A stretch of 64,000 nt of DNA from Thalassospira lucentensis MCCC 1A00383 = DSM 14000 (GTDB taxonomy: Bacteria > Pseudomonadota > Alphaproteobacteria > Rhodospirillales > Thalassospiraceae), in contig NZ_ATWN01000013.1 of assembly GCF_000421265.1 (NCBI RefSeq), forward strand, positions 41,640 to 105,639. The letters are read 5' to 3'. Positions 50,614-59,543 of the stretch are shown here, piece by piece (the first letter of the stretch is position 1; every line of letters begins with the position of its first letter). Made by a program: the position numbers and the translations under genes. The notes under the pieces were generated by a model. It was given only the letters and a program-made list of their open reading frames with translations, searched no databases and was not told where the DNA came from.

Positions 50614-51693
50614 ATGCGCGAAGCCGAAACAGCCGAGGGAAAACGCAAGTCTTCCAAAACCCCTGATTTTGAAATTGGCGGGAAAAAGGTTGCTCCGGGG
50701 ACGCGCAAGATCGTTGATATTCCGATCTCGCTTTTATCCAATCACACGCCGGTTAATCTGACGGTCAATGTTGTGCATGGCAATCGACCGGGGCCTGTAC
50801 TGTTTGTCAGCGGGGCGGTGCATGGCGACGAGATTGTCGGGGTGGAAGTCATCCGGCGGGTTTTAAAATCGCCTGCGTTGCGCGGCATGCGCGGGACGCT
50901 TTTGGCGGTGCCCGTGGTCAATGCGTTCGGGTTTTTGAATCATACGCGCTATTTACCCGATCGGCGTGACCTTAACCGGTGTTTTCCGGGGCATTCACGC
51001 GGATCGCTTGCGGCCCAGCTCGCACATCTTTTCCTCAGCGAAATTGTCGAGCGGTCCGACTTTGGCATTGACCTTCATTCGGCCGCAGTTAACCGCGTTA
51101 ACTTGCCGCAAATCCGGGTCAATGAAGATGATCCGGAAATCATGGAATATGCCGAGGCGTTTGGCGCCCCGATCATTTTGACCAGCCCGCTGCGCGAAGG
51201 GTCGCTGCGTCAGGCCGGGCGGGAAGCCAAAGTGCCGATCCTATTGTTTGAGGCGGGCGAGGGGCTTCGGTTTGATGAAATGTCGATCCGGGCCGGTGTT
51301 TCAGGTGTTTTGCGCGTGATGCGCAAACTTGGCATGACGTCGCAGCGTGCGGTGCGTGAACCACGTGCACCGGCGTTTAAATCATCGAACAGCCATTGGT
51401 TGCGCGCACCCGTCGGGGGGCTTTTGCGCACATTTAAACTGGCCGGTGAGTTTGTCCATGCCGGTGATGTGGTGGCTGCGGTGGCCGACCCGTTTGGCCA
51501 GACGGATGAGGAAGTCACATCGCGCGAAGACGGGCTTATTATCGGGCGAACCAACTTGCCGATTGTTAATCAGGGCGATGCGCTTTTCCATATTGCATCG
51601 ATCAAGCGCCCGTCCGAATTGCAGGAACGCATGGACGCCATTGAAACCCACCTGCAGTCCGATCCGTTGTTGGATGAGGACGAGATTATCTAA
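50614..51693 (+). CDS. Succinylglutamate desuccinylase/aspartoacylase family protein
   Basis: A 359-aa zinc hydrolase of the M14-like AstE/AspA family. Zinc ligands: H and E in SGAVHGDEIVG near 65-75 and H in GIDLHSAAVNR near 150-160; the catalytic glutamate is in LLFEAGEGLRF near 212. The C-terminal 90 residues carry a lipoyl/barrel-like segment (RAPVGGLLRTFKLAGEFVHAGDVVAAV). Adjacent to rimK (4-bp gap), it could trim or process the glutamylated product, but that is inference. Confidence 0.88.
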   Translation: MREAETAEGKRKSSKTPDFEIGGKKVAPGTRKIVDIPISLLSNHTPVNLTVNVVHGNRPGPVLFVSGAVHGDEIVGVEVIRRVLKSPALRGMRGTLLAVPVVNAFGFLNHTRYLPDRRDLNRCFPGHSRGSLAAQLAHLFLSEIVERSDFGIDLHSAAVNRVNLPQIRVNEDDPEIMEYAEAFGAPIILTSPLREGSLRQAGREAKVPILLFEAGEGLRFDEMSIRAGVSGVLRVMRKLGMTSQRAVREPRAPAFKSSNSHWLRAPVGGLLRTFKLAGEFVHAGDVVAAVADPFGQTDEEVTSREDGLIIGRTNLPIVNQGDALFHIASIKRPSELQERMDAIETHLQSDPLLDEDEII

Positions 51694-51821
51694 TCACTTA
51701 TTCTGATCTCTGGCGGTGTTTTTCGCCGTTTTGGTGGTTGTGCGTGCCGTAGATCAGACCTGCGCTGCGGCACTGCATTGCCCACTGGCGATTTGTGGCG
51801 TGCAATGCTATAGAAAATCTT

Positions 51822-52988
51822 ATGGAACCAATTACAACTACAGAAGAACTTCGCGTACTTTGCGAAAAGCTGCGGACGTTCGAATATGTCACGGTCGATA
51901 CCGAATTTATGCGGGACTCGACCTATTGGCCGCAACTGTGTCTTGTGCAGCTTGCCAGTCCCGAACCGGGTGATAACGGTGCGGCGGTTGATCCGCTGGC
52001 CGAGGGTATTGACCTTACCCCGATGTTTGATCTGATGCAGGATGAAAGCGTGATCAAGGTGTTTCACGCCGCCCGACAGGACATCGAAATTTTTGTCCAT
52101 CTGTCGGGCAAGGTCCCCCATCCGGTGTTTGATACCCAGGTGGCGGCGATGGTGCTGGGCTATGGCGATCAGGTTGGCTATGAAACGCTGGTCAATAAGG
52201 TCACGCGCAAAAGTGTCGATAAATCCATGCGGTTTACCGACTGGTCGCGTCGGCCGTTGTCGACAAAACAAATCAGTTACGCGCTGTCGGATGTCACCCA
52301 TTTGCGGGTGATCTTCGAAGAATTCCACGAACGGCTTGAAGCCAATGGACGTGCGATCTGGCTGCGTGAGGAAATGGACCGACTGACCGATCCGTCGATC
52401 TATTCAATTGATCCGGCAGAAGCGTGGAAGCGGCTTAAAACCCGATCCAACAGCCCGAAATTCCTGGCGGTTGCCCGTGCCCTTGGCGAATGGCGCGAAA
52501 CCGAAGCCCAACGCAAAAATCAGCCACGCAATCGCATTTTGCGTGATGATACGTTGCTGGATATTGCCGCGCGTCAACCCATGACCGAAGGCGATCTTGA
52601 TAAGACGCGCGGTGTCGGGCGCAACTTTGGCAGTTCCAAACCCGGTCAGGCGATTATTGATGCCATCAAGGCCGCCCTTGATAGTCCGCAAGATCAGTGG
52701 CCCACTCCAAAGCAGCGTATTGATCTGCCTGCCGGGATCGGCCCGACGGTTGAGCTGCTTAAGGTTTTGCTGAAACTCTGTGCCGAGGAAAAGGGCGTTG
52801 CCCAACGTCTTGTCGCATCGAGCGATGATTTGCAAAACATTGCCGCCGATGATGAAGCCGATGTGCCGGCGATGCGGGGCTGGCGCCGTGATTTGTATGG
52901 TCAATATGCCTTGCGCCTTAAGCATGGGCAGCTTGGCCTTAAGCTTGAAAACGGTGAAGTGACGCTGGTTGAGCTTGGCGACAATTAA
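51822..52988 (+). CDS. rnd: Ribonuclease D
   Basis: A 3'-5' exoribonuclease for tRNA and small-RNA maturation, 388 aa. DEDD motifs: VTVDTEFMRDSTYWPQLCLVQL (Exo I) near 23-44, KVFHAARQDIEIF (Exo II) near 79-91, and YALSDVTHLRVIFE (Exo III) near 151-164. An HRDC domain follows (RNQPRNRILRDDTLLDIAARQP near 231-252). Start: ATG 51822 (MEPITTTEELR) from the family N-terminus; a GTG at 51795 is open but unlikely. No strong ribosome site. Terminator at 53021. Confidence 0.94.
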   Translation: MEPITTTEELRVLCEKLRTFEYVTVDTEFMRDSTYWPQLCLVQLASPEPGDNGAAVDPLAEGIDLTPMFDLMQDESVIKVFHAARQDIEIFVHLSGKVPHPVFDTQVAAMVLGYGDQVGYETLVNKVTRKSVDKSMRFTDWSRRPLSTKQISYALSDVTHLRVIFEEFHERLEANGRAIWLREEMDRLTDPSIYSIDPAEAWKRLKTRSNSPKFLAVARALGEWRETEAQRKNQPRNRILRDDTLLDIAARQPMTEGDLDKTRGVGRNFGSSKPGQAIIDAIKAALDSPQDQWPTPKQRIDLPAGIGPTVELLKVLLKLCAEEKGVAQRLVASSDDLQNIAADDEADVPAMRGWRRDLYGQYALRLKHGQLGLKLENGEVTLVELGDN

Positions 52989-53020
52989 GGCCAAAAACCG
53001 ACATTCTGACGGAACGCAAA

Positions 53021-53047
53021 AACGGGGCCCCTTTGGCCCCGTTTTGT
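53021..53047 (+). terminator. rnd terminator
   Basis: aacggggcc (53021-53029) pairs with ggccccgtt (53035-53043), loop ccttt, then Ts, 32 bp after the rnd stop. It also suits the convergent TetR gene. Confidence 0.85.
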
Positions 53048-53074
53048 GATTCTGGTTGTCGTTCTGTTGTTGCC

Positions 53075-53653
53075 TTAAGCGGGGAGGGCCGCGTCAAGCA
53101 GTCCGGTGGCAATTGTTTTCGCCACTCTGGCCGATTCCGTGATCCCGCGGACATGTGCCGTGACGATGGCACCTTCCTTAAGCAGGGCGAGTTGTTCGGC
53201 CAATGTTTCAGGATCAGTCGCACCCGCCTTGGTGCAAAGCTTGGCAAGATGGTCGACGATCTCTTGCTTATGCTGTTTGGCGAGGCGGTGAGCAGGGTGG
53301 TCGGGATCAGTAAACTCACCAGAAGCATTGATAAACGCGCAGCCAGCAAATCCCAAATCCTTGAATGCCTGCCCCCGAAACCATTTTTCCAGAGCGTCAA
53401 ACAGGGACAGGAGTTGTGCGCGGGGATCGGGTGATGCTGTTTCCATCGCATTTGTCAGCCAGTCGAGAAATTGTTCATCACGCCGGGTAAGGGCGGCCAA
53501 AATCAATTCGTCTTTCGAGCCGAAATGCTTATAGAGCGTCATTTTGGCGACGCCGGATTCGGACAGGATTTTGTCGATTCCAGTCGCGTTAAAGCCCTGT
53601 TTGTAGAACAAACGCAGGGCTGTATCGACAAGTTCGTCGCGGCGCGATTTCAA
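53075..53653 (-). CDS. TetR/AcrR family transcriptional regulator
   Basis: A 192-aa repressor. The helix-turn-helix region is RDELVDTALRLFYKQGFNATGIDKILSESGVAKMTLYKHFGSKDELI, residues 5-50, with the TLYKHF recognition helix typical of the family. The C-terminal domain includes GCAFINASGEF, found in a common group controlling small detoxification genes. It is divergent from the AhpD-like gene across a spacer with two related palindromes, so it most likely represses that gene and itself. Ligand unknown. Confidence 0.9.
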   Translation of the reverse strand: MKSRRDELVDTALRLFYKQGFNATGIDKILSESGVAKMTLYKHFGSKDELILAALTRRDEQFLDWLTNAMETASPDPRAQLLSLFDALEKWFRGQAFKDLGFAGCAFINASGEFTDPDHPAHRLAKQHKQEIVDHLAKLCTKAGATDPETLAEQLALLKEGAIVTAHVRGITESARVAKTIATGLLDAALPA

Positions 53654-53670
53654 TTTTATATCTCCAGTAG

Positions 53671-53682
53671 TCAGACCGTTCT
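53671..53682. promoter_or_regulatory. TetR operator-like palindrome 1
   Basis: cagaccgttctg is a palindrome (caga/tctg) 18 bp before the tetR start. A related site lies at 53766. Confidence 0.5.
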
Positions 53683-53765
53683 GTATGTATATGTGCTATA
53701 GGGCGCAGAAAATCAACGGTTTTCCAGTGATGGAATGACCGTTCAAAAATTAATTTGACAAATAG

Positions 53766-53779
53766 ACAGATCGGTCTGT
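53766..53779. promoter_or_regulatory. TetR operator-like palindrome 2
   Basis: acagatcggtctgt (acaga/tctgt) resembles the first site and lies about 50 bp before the AhpD-like gene, in its promoter region. Confidence 0.55.
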
Positions 53780-53831
53780 ATATATGTTTCCATAGTTGAG
53801 AGTTCCTCTCCACACACAAAGGAAAATGACC

Positions 53832-54380
53832 ATGACCCGTATTTCACTTCCTGCTTCTATCGATGCCGCACCGGCAGGTGCCCAGCCGCTTCTTGAAGCT
53901 GTTAAAAAGCAGCTTGGATCGGTTCCGAACCTGTTTCGTCTGACAGCAAACAGTCCGGCCGCACTTGAAGGCTATCTTGGTTTGAGTGGTGCGCTTGCAA
54001 AGGGGGCGCTTGATGCCCAGACGCGAGAGCGTATTGCCCTTGCGGTTGCCCAGATCAATGGCTGTGACTACTGCCTGTCAGCGCATACCTATATTGGTAA
54101 AAACCTTGCCAAGCTTGATGATGCCGAGATCGCGGCAAACCGGAATGGTCGTTCGACCGACGAGGAGGCGGATGCTGCTGTGCGTTTTGCCGTTGCGCTT
54201 GTACAGAACCGCGGACAGGTCAGCGAAGACGATGTCAAAGCGGTTAAGGGGGCGGGCTACGGCGACGCCGAACTTGTCGAGATAGTTGCCCATGTGGCCG
54301 TGAGTACGTTGACCAACTACCTCAACGAAGCGTTCGGCACCCCAATCGATTTCCCAGCGGTTAGTGCAGCAGCTGCCTAA
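53832..54380 (+). CDS. Carboxymuconolactone decarboxylase / AhpD-like peroxidase-related protein
   Basis: A 182-aa all-helical protein of the carboxymuconolactone decarboxylase family (PF02627). The AhpD-type active-site motif CDYCLSAHT is at about 79-87, with cysteines three apart and the histidine that completes the redox proton relay. PEALEGYLGLSGAL-type lead-in and a C-terminal LTNYLNEAF are typical. It probably reduces peroxides or works with a peroxiredoxin. ATG 53832 is preceded by AAAGGA; upstream in-frame ATGs are less well placed. A DUF1348 gene follows in the same direction, 99 bp on. Confidence 0.88.
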   Translation: MTRISLPASIDAAPAGAQPLLEAVKKQLGSVPNLFRLTANSPAALEGYLGLSGALAKGALDAQTRERIALAVAQINGCDYCLSAHTYIGKNLAKLDDAEIAANRNGRSTDEEADAAVRFAVALVQNRGQVSEDDVKAVKGAGYGDAELVEIVAHVAVSTLTNYLNEAFGTPIDFPAVSAAAA

Positions 54381-54479
54381 CGTTTGGGAATGCCCTGGTC
54401 GATGGTCTCCCCCCCAACCGCATGATTGCTCCTGCGTCGACCGGGGCTTTTTTCCTCCAGCATTTAAGGAAACCAGACA

Positions 54480-54944
54480 ATGTCACGACCACCGTTGCCT
54501 CCATTCACTGAAGAAACGGCCAAGCAGAAGGTCCGCATGGCCGAAGATGGCTGGAACAGCCGCGATCCTGAAAAGGTTTCTTTGGCCTATACGCCCGACA
54601 GCAAGTGGCGCAACCGCGCAGAGATTTTTGAAGGGCGTGAGAATATTGTCTCCTTTCTGACCCGTAAGTGGCAGAAAGAAATCGAGTATCGCCTGATCAA
54701 GGAGCTTTGGGCATTTCGTGAAAACCGCATCGCGGTGCGGTTTGCCTATGAATACAGCGACGGTAGCGGTAACTGGTTCCGGGCCTATGGCAATGAGAAC
54801 TGGGAATTTGATGAGGACGGCCTGATGCGTCATCGCGTCGCATCGATCAATGACAAGCCAATCACCAGCGAGGAACGCCTGTTCCATTGGCCACTTGGCC
54901 GCCGTCCAGATGACCATCCGGGGTTGTCGGACCTCGGTCTTTAG
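54480..54944 (+). CDS. DUF1348 / nuclear transport factor 2-like protein
   Basis: A 154-aa SnoaL/NTF2-fold protein of the DUF1348 family. Hallmarks: [46 protein letters not shown], then [37 protein letters not shown], and the late [15 protein letters not shown]. The function of this family is unknown. AAGGA lies upstream of the ATG. It probably shares the TetR-controlled transcript with the AhpD-like gene. Confidence 0.9.
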   Translation: MSRPPLPPFTEETAKQKVRMAEDGWNSRDPEKVSLAYTPDSKWRNRAEIFEGRENIVSFLTRKWQKEIEYRLIKELWAFRENRIAVRFAYEYSDGSGNWFRAYGNENWEFDEDGLMRHRVASINDKPITSEERLFHWPLGRRPDDHPGLSDLGL

Positions 54945-55054
54945 GTGGTGTCATAGTCATTTTCCGGGGGCTGATTGTTCGGGGATGTCAGAACATCAGA
55001 TGGTTGTTCCTTGAGATAAGAATGGCTTTCTAAGCAGCCAGTTCGGCTTATGCC

Positions 55055-55088
55055 AAAACAGCCGCCCCTTAAAAAGGGCGGCTGTTTT
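55055..55088. terminator. Bidirectional terminator between DUF1348 and SnoaL genes
   Basis: aaaacagccgccc (55055-55067) pairs perfectly with gggcggctgtttt (55076-55088), loop cttaaaaa. Confidence 0.9.
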
Positions 55089-55118
55089 GGTGTGGGATGC
55101 TCGTTGTGGGTACTGGTC

Positions 55119-55574
55119 CTAAAACATGGTGTTGTCGTTGGCCTGTTCAGCCGGGACGGGCTGGGAGACATCCCAGTGTTCAACGATCTTGCCCGCATCA
55201 TCGAGGCGGAATATATCCATCACCGCACTTTCGCCTTCGGATGAGGATGATTTGACGTGGGTGACGACCAGATCGCCTTCGGCCACGGTGCGGATGATTT
55301 CAACATGGATATTGGCATCTGCATTGAGCCAACCGGTGACAGCATTTCGGAAACCTTCAATGCCGTCAGGCGCAAAGGGATTATGCTGGATATAGTCATC
55401 GCCGACATATTTCGTGATCGCGCCGTCAACATCACGCTGATTGAACGACATGTCATAAAATGCCACGACATTGGCGGTGTTGCGGTCTTCGATCTCGCCA
55501 GCATGTAAAGGCAGCGTTACCGCAAAGCTGATGGCCATCAGGGTCGATGCGAAAAGGGCTTTGGCATGGATCAT
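55119..55574 (-). CDS. Exported SnoaL-like (NTF2-fold) protein
   Basis: A 151-aa protein with a signal peptide (residues 1-25, ending TLPLHA before GEIEDR) followed by a SnoaL-like domain: RNTANVVAFYDMSFNQRDVDGAITKYVGDDYIQHNPFAPDG and the late DIFRLDDAGKIVEHWDVSQPVP. These are shared with polyketide-cyclase-like proteins. Its role is unknown. The start overlaps the NmrA stop by 4 bp (ATGA), so the two form an operon divergent from a LysR gene. Confidence 0.85.
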   Translation of the reverse strand: MIHAKALFASTLMAISFAVTLPLHAGEIEDRNTANVVAFYDMSFNQRDVDGAITKYVGDDYIQHNPFAPDGIEGFRNAVTGWLNADANIHVEIIRTVAEGDLVVTHVKSSSSEGESAVMDIFRLDDAGKIVEHWDVSQPVPAEQANDNTMF

Positions 55575-56434
55575 TTCAGGGCCTCGGCGAGAAACTTTTC
55601 AACAGATTGCGGGGGGCGACCGACAATCGTTTTGAAATCGTTGCTGACGGTTTCGTAGTCGCCTTTTTTCGCGCCGACATAAAGCCCGGATAAGGCTTCG
55701 ACCAAATGACCGGGCAGACCAATGCTTTGCAGGATGCCGACATGAACTTCGGCCGGAAGATCGACAAATTGGACCGTTTTTCCGGTTGCGGTTGCGACAT
55801 AGCCAGCGATTTCGGTGTGGGTGACGCCCTTAGTTCCGGTCAGGTCATAGGTGGCGTTGAGGTGATCAGTTGGTTTGGCCAACACAACTGCGGCGGCTTC
55901 GGCCAGATCATTGCGCGGGATATAGGTGATTTTTGCATTGCCTGCGGGGGCGCCAAAATCACCGGTTTCAAGCGCATGCGGCACACCGGCCATCAACAGA
56001 TCGGCATAGAAGCTGTTGCGTAAGATGGTGTAACGCAGTCCGCTTTGTTTGATGTAATTTTCGGTATCAAGGTGAATGGCCGAATAGGTGAAATCGGCAT
56101 TGGCTTTGGGGTCGATGATGCTGGTATAGACCAGATGTTTGACCCCGGCGGCCTTGGCGGCATCAACCGCAGTGCGGTGTTGGGCAATGCGCGTGGCATT
56201 GTCGGCTTCACCCGAAATGATCAGGGCGGTGTCGATATCCTTGAAGGCCGCAGTCATCAAAGCAAGGTCATCAAAGTCGCCATGCCGGACGTCAATGCCC
56301 TTGGCCGCCAGATCATCGGCCTTGGATGGTGTGCGGACACTGACCGAGATGTTGCTTGCGGGGATGCGGTTAAGCAGGTGCGTGACAACGAGGCTGCCGA
56401 GCTGGCCGGTGGCGCCGGTAATCAATGTTTTCAT
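55571..56434 (-). CDS. NmrA-like NAD(P)-binding protein (SDR)
   Basis: A 287-aa atypical short-chain dehydrogenase. The nucleotide-binding motif GATGQLGS is at 7-14; the NmrA/QorB-like features are DVRHGDFDDLALMTAAFKDIDTALIISG, KAAGVKHLVYTSI, and the late LPGHLVEALSGLYVGAKKGDY. It may reduce quinones or act as a redox sensor like NmrA. It is first in a two-gene operon with the SnoaL-type gene, and divergent from the LysR gene that probably controls it. Confidence 0.9.
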   Translation of the reverse strand: MKTLITGATGQLGSLVVTHLLNRIPASNISVSVRTPSKADDLAAKGIDVRHGDFDDLALMTAAFKDIDTALIISGEADNATRIAQHRTAVDAAKAAGVKHLVYTSIIDPKANADFTYSAIHLDTENYIKQSGLRYTILRNSFYADLLMAGVPHALETGDFGAPAGNAKITYIPRNDLAEAAAVVLAKPTDHLNATYDLTGTKGVTHTEIAGYVATATGKTVQFVDLPAEVHVGILQSIGLPGHLVEALSGLYVGAKKGDYETVSNDFKTIVGRPPQSVEKFLAEALK

Positions 56435-56499
56435 TTTGTATTCTCCGATGTGTGGTGGTCAGGCTATCGCCTGTTCATGGGAGAAATCTGGACCGAATA

Positions 56500-56541
56500 A
56501 TGCATATGATCAATTCGATGAGTGTGATAATATATATGCAT
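56500..56541. promoter_or_regulatory. Inverted repeat in the NmrA/LysR spacer
   Basis: atgcatat (56500-56507) and atatgcat (56534-56541) are perfectly complementary, 26 bp apart. The right arm overlaps the LysR start codon. It is a likely LysR site. Confidence 0.55.
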
Positions 56542-57454
56542 GAACATCGATGAATTGGATCTTGATTACCGGTTGCTGCGTTTGTTTCTGACGATCTATG
56601 ACGAAGGATCGGTGACAGGGGCGGCAAACCGTCTTGGTGTTGGGCAACCTACGGTCAGTCACGGGCTGGACCGGTTGCGTCAGATTATTGGTGATCCATT
56701 GTTTGTGCGGTCGGGGCGGAGTATTTCACCAACCGCCCATGCCGATGAAATGGCGGTGCGGGTCCGCGCCTTATTGCAAGACATGCGTAATCTGACGCGG
56801 GTGGGGGCATTTGATCCACAAAACCCGGATCATGGCGCACGGTTTGTTTTGGGCACCAATGATTATGAGGTGGCGGTTATCTTACCCACCTTAATAAAGC
56901 GCATTCGATCCTGTGCAGCGGACATAAGGCTTAAGGTCATACCGGTGACGGGGGGCGAGCAGGTTGTTGAGCTGTTGCGCGAGGGCAAGCTTGATCATGC
57001 GATTTGCCTTCAGCTTACGGGCAAGTTTGGCGATATTGCTCAACAAGCCCTGTTGAGCGAGCACATGAGCTGTTTTTATGATGCGGCGTTTCATCCAGAA
57101 CCGCCTGATACAGCTGACCGGTTTTGTGCTGCTGCCCATGCCCGCGTGATGCTGGGAAATAATGATACATCGGCGGTCGATGACGTGTTGCACGCCCAGG
57201 GTCGATCACGCCGCACAGTGTTGCAGGTGTCAAACTTTGCCAGTGTCGCCAGTTTGATGCGCGGCACGGATGTGATTGCGACCTTGCCGTCGCGTCTGGC
57301 CGGGGGCGTTATGCAGGGATTTGGCCAGTGCGATTTTCCGTTTGATTTCGCGGCCTATAAATTCAGCCAGAGCTGGCATGTGCGGAATGCCGAAAACGCC
57401 GCACATAAATGGTTGCGCGGCGAGATTTTCAGAGCGACACGCAATTTGCCGTAG
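56540..57454 (+). CDS. LysR family transcriptional regulator
   Basis: A 304-aa LysR regulator of the NodD/LinR-like branch. The winged HTH is DYRLLRLFLTIYDEGSVTGAANRLGVGQPTVSHGLDRLRQIIGDPLFVRSGRSI, at about 9-61. The effector domain begins near 90 (FVLGTNDYEVAVILPTL). The start has no ribosome site and lies inside a palindrome, so the transcript may be leaderless and autoregulated. The divergent target is the NmrA-SnoaL operon. The effector is unknown. Confidence 0.9.
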   Translation: MNIDELDLDYRLLRLFLTIYDEGSVTGAANRLGVGQPTVSHGLDRLRQIIGDPLFVRSGRSISPTAHADEMAVRVRALLQDMRNLTRVGAFDPQNPDHGARFVLGTNDYEVAVILPTLIKRIRSCAADIRLKVIPVTGGEQVVELLREGKLDHAICLQLTGKFGDIAQQALLSEHMSCFYDAAFHPEPPDTADRFCAAAHARVMLGNNDTSAVDDVLHAQGRSRRTVLQVSNFASVASLMRGTDVIATLPSRLAGGVMQGFGQCDFPFDFAAYKFSQSWHVRNAENAAHKWLRGEIFRATRNLP

Positions 57455-57542
57455 CAGGACTTGGGCGATGATCTGCTCTTTGACAGTGCAGTCCAGTCAT
57501 CTTGGCAGTATCGATGGAGCGTCACGAACACTTAGTCGATGG

Positions 57543-58124
57543 TTACTTATCTTGAAATGCGTCGAGAAAATTTTGAACATTGCCGTAAAGCAAGGTTTCT
57601 TTTTCCTTTAAATCTTCGTCATTTAGCTCCCACCAACGAGTTTCCAGAAGTTTTTCGATTTTGTCATCGTCAAAACGCTTTCGGATCAATCGAGCGGGGT
57701 TTCCTCCTACAATAGCGTATGGTGGCACATCTTTTGTGACTATGGCGCCAGCAGCGACAACAGCACCTGTACCGATTTTTACGCCAGATAGAACGATGGC
57801 TCTCGCGCCAATCCACACATCGTGACCAAGACTGATTGAACCCTTGGTAATAGCGTCCTTGTTGCTCTTATCGGTATTCCACAACAGCGTTTTGAAGGGA
57901 AATGTGCTTGGGAAATCCAGAGGATGATCCACCTTACACAAAAAAAGCACGTCAGGACCGATAGAGCAATAAGACCCAACGTTGAGCTGGGCGTCTATAG
58001 ATGCCCCAGCGACCATATTCTTTTTCAGTCCGTATGAATGTCGACCGACCGATACATGATCCGGGAGTTTTGACGATTTAGGCGAAACGCCGAAAATCTT
58101 TCGCAAACGATCTTTAAATTTCAT
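57543..58124 (-). CDS. CatB-like hexapeptide O-acetyltransferase
   Basis: A 193-aa left-handed beta-helix acyltransferase. Hexapeptide repeats run from about 40 to 150, with the insertion [23 protein letters not shown] holding the catalytic histidine, then [49 protein letters not shown]. This is the pattern of sugar O-acetyltransferases and the xenobiotic acetyltransferase group. It is last in the sugar operon. ATG 58124 overlaps the upstream reductase by 11 bp. It probably acetylates the branched sugar. Confidence 0.88.
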   Translation of the reverse strand: MKFKDRLRKIFGVSPKSSKLPDHVSVGRHSYGLKKNMVAGASIDAQLNVGSYCSIGPDVLFLCKVDHPLDFPSTFPFKTLLWNTDKSNKDAITKGSISLGHDVWIGARAIVLSGVKIGTGAVVAAGAIVTKDVPPYAIVGGNPARLIRKRFDDDKIEKLLETRWWELNDEDLKEKETLLYGNVQNFLDAFQDK

Positions 58125-59010
58125 GGGCTTGCCACCAATCAACGCAGGTTTCTAGTGCAGCTTTCAGATCATACTTTGGACGAAAACCAATTTTTTGTTT
58201 AAGGAGGGTTGTGTCGGCGACGAGAAAAGGCGGGTCGTCCGGGCGGTCGGGCATACTGCCCGGGGCGAGCCCCCCCCGGCCGATAATTGTACGAAGCAAA
58301 TTTGCAACCGACAGGAGGCTGTGGCCTTCGCCACTGGCGATATTGACAATTCCTTTGAAATCGTTGTGTTCAAAGACTTGTGCAAATGCCTCACCAGCAT
58401 CCGCGACATGCATGAAATCACGGACTTGGTTTCCCGAACTCATCTTTGCTGATTGATCATCAAGGAGGGCATTGGTGATCGCAGGCACAAAACGACCGGG
58501 GTTCTCATGCGGGCCACACAACAGGAACAGTCGGCCCCACGCGATAGAGGCGCCTTGTGTGTTCAGGTCGAGGCAGTGATGGGCAAGACGGAGCTTTTCT
58601 TGCCCATATAATGTAGCGGGCAGGCAATTGGCACTTTCACCGAGCTTTTCGGTGCAGTTTTGCCAATCGTATTCGGCGCAGCTGCCAGCGATGGTCGCTC
58701 TTTTGCCGCCGTGATCATGAAAGCGGTTTAACAAGTCGATGCTTGCATCCCGCCAGTTCGGATTGTCTTTCGCATTCCAGAAATGGCCGTGCGTGGTTTG
58801 CCAAGCCAGATGAAGAAGGCCATCGGGTTGTTCTGTGCGAATAACTTTCTTGCGGAATTCTGAGTCAAGAAGATCACCGACGATGTGGTGACTGGCTTTT
58901 GCATTTAATTCTGAACGGCTACAGGTGATCACATCATGACCGGCGGAGGTCAAAGCCGCGCAGGCATGCGGTCCAATGAGGCCGCTGGCGCCGGTGACAA
59001 GAACCTTCAT
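58114..59010 (-). CDS. NAD-dependent epimerase/dehydratase family protein, probable 4-ketoreductase
   Basis: An extended SDR of 298 aa. The dinucleotide motif is [14 protein letters not shown] at 7-20, and the catalytic YGQEK is near 144. [11 protein letters not shown] and [11 protein letters not shown] are as in sugar epimerases and reductases. In this cluster it is the only candidate for reducing the 4-keto group of the NDP-hexose, so I assign a 4-ketoreductase role by context. ATG 59010 overlaps the stop of the 3,5-epimerase (ATGA). The frame continues upstream to 59076 without support. Confidence 0.85.
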   Translation of the reverse strand: MKVLVTGASGLIGPHACAALTSAGHDVITCSRSELNAKASHHIVGDLLDSEFRKKVIRTEQPDGLLHLAWQTTHGHFWNAKDNPNWRDASIDLLNRFHDHGGKRATIAGSCAEYDWQNCTEKLGESANCLPATLYGQEKLRLAHHCLDLNTQGASIAWGRLFLLCGPHENPGRFVPAITNALLDDQSAKMSSGNQVRDFMHVADAGEAFAQVFEHNDFKGIVNIASGEGHSLLSVANLLRTIIGRGGLAPGSMPDRPDDPPFLVADTTLLKQKIGFRPKYDLKAALETCVDWWQAHEI

Positions 59011-59543
59011 TTTTGAGGCTCGTAGTCGGGATAATTTGCGTCGCGACCATTGATGATCGTCGGATTTTCCGGCCACGTGATCGCAAATGCCGGATCATTC
59101 CATCGAACGCCTGCTGCAAGTTCGGGAACGAATGGTGCACCCATGAGATACAGCACCTCGGTATCTGGTTCCAGCGTCAGGAAACCATGTGCGCAGCCCC
59201 GGGGAATGATGAATGATTTGCGGTTGGTCGCAGACAGTTCTTCTGCCGTCCATTTGCAGTATGTAGGCGAGTCTTTACGCAGATCGATCACAATATCGAT
59301 AATCCGACCGGCAATACAGCGAACGATTTTAGGATCGCCTACGGGGGATTTTTGATAATGCATGCCGCGCAATGTTCCTGCCTTGTAGTTGAAGGACAGG
59401 TTGGCCTGCTTTATTTCGAAATCATGGCCGTTTTGGGATAGTTCTTCTGCGCAAAATGTACGTGCAAAGAACCCCCGATCATCCTCGTGTTTTTCGAGAT
59501 TGATCAGTTCGACACCAGGGACTTCTGTCTTGGTGATTTTCAT
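59007..59543 (-). CDS. rfbC: dTDP-4-dehydrorhamnose 3,5-epimerase family protein
   Basis: A 178-aa cupin epimerase of the RmlC/RfbC family. The catalytic histidine is in GTLRGMHYQ near 57-65, and PRGCAHGFLTLEPDTEVLYLM near 115-135 carries the second active-site part. Classic RfbC acts on dTDP-4-keto-6-deoxyglucose, but here the neighbouring enzymes make the CDP-linked sugar, so it more likely acts on a CDP-4-keto-6-deoxyhexose (3- or 5-epimerisation). Starts and stops overlap with both neighbours by 4 bp. Confidence 0.9.
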   Translation of the reverse strand: MKITKTEVPGVELINLEKHEDDRGFFARTFCAEELSQNGHDFEIKQANLSFNYKAGTLRGMHYQKSPVGDPKIVRCIAGRIIDIVIDLRKDSPTYCKWTAEELSATNRKSFIIPRGCAHGFLTLEPDTEVLYLMGAPFVPELAAGVRWNDPAFAITWPENPTIINGRDANYPDYEPQK

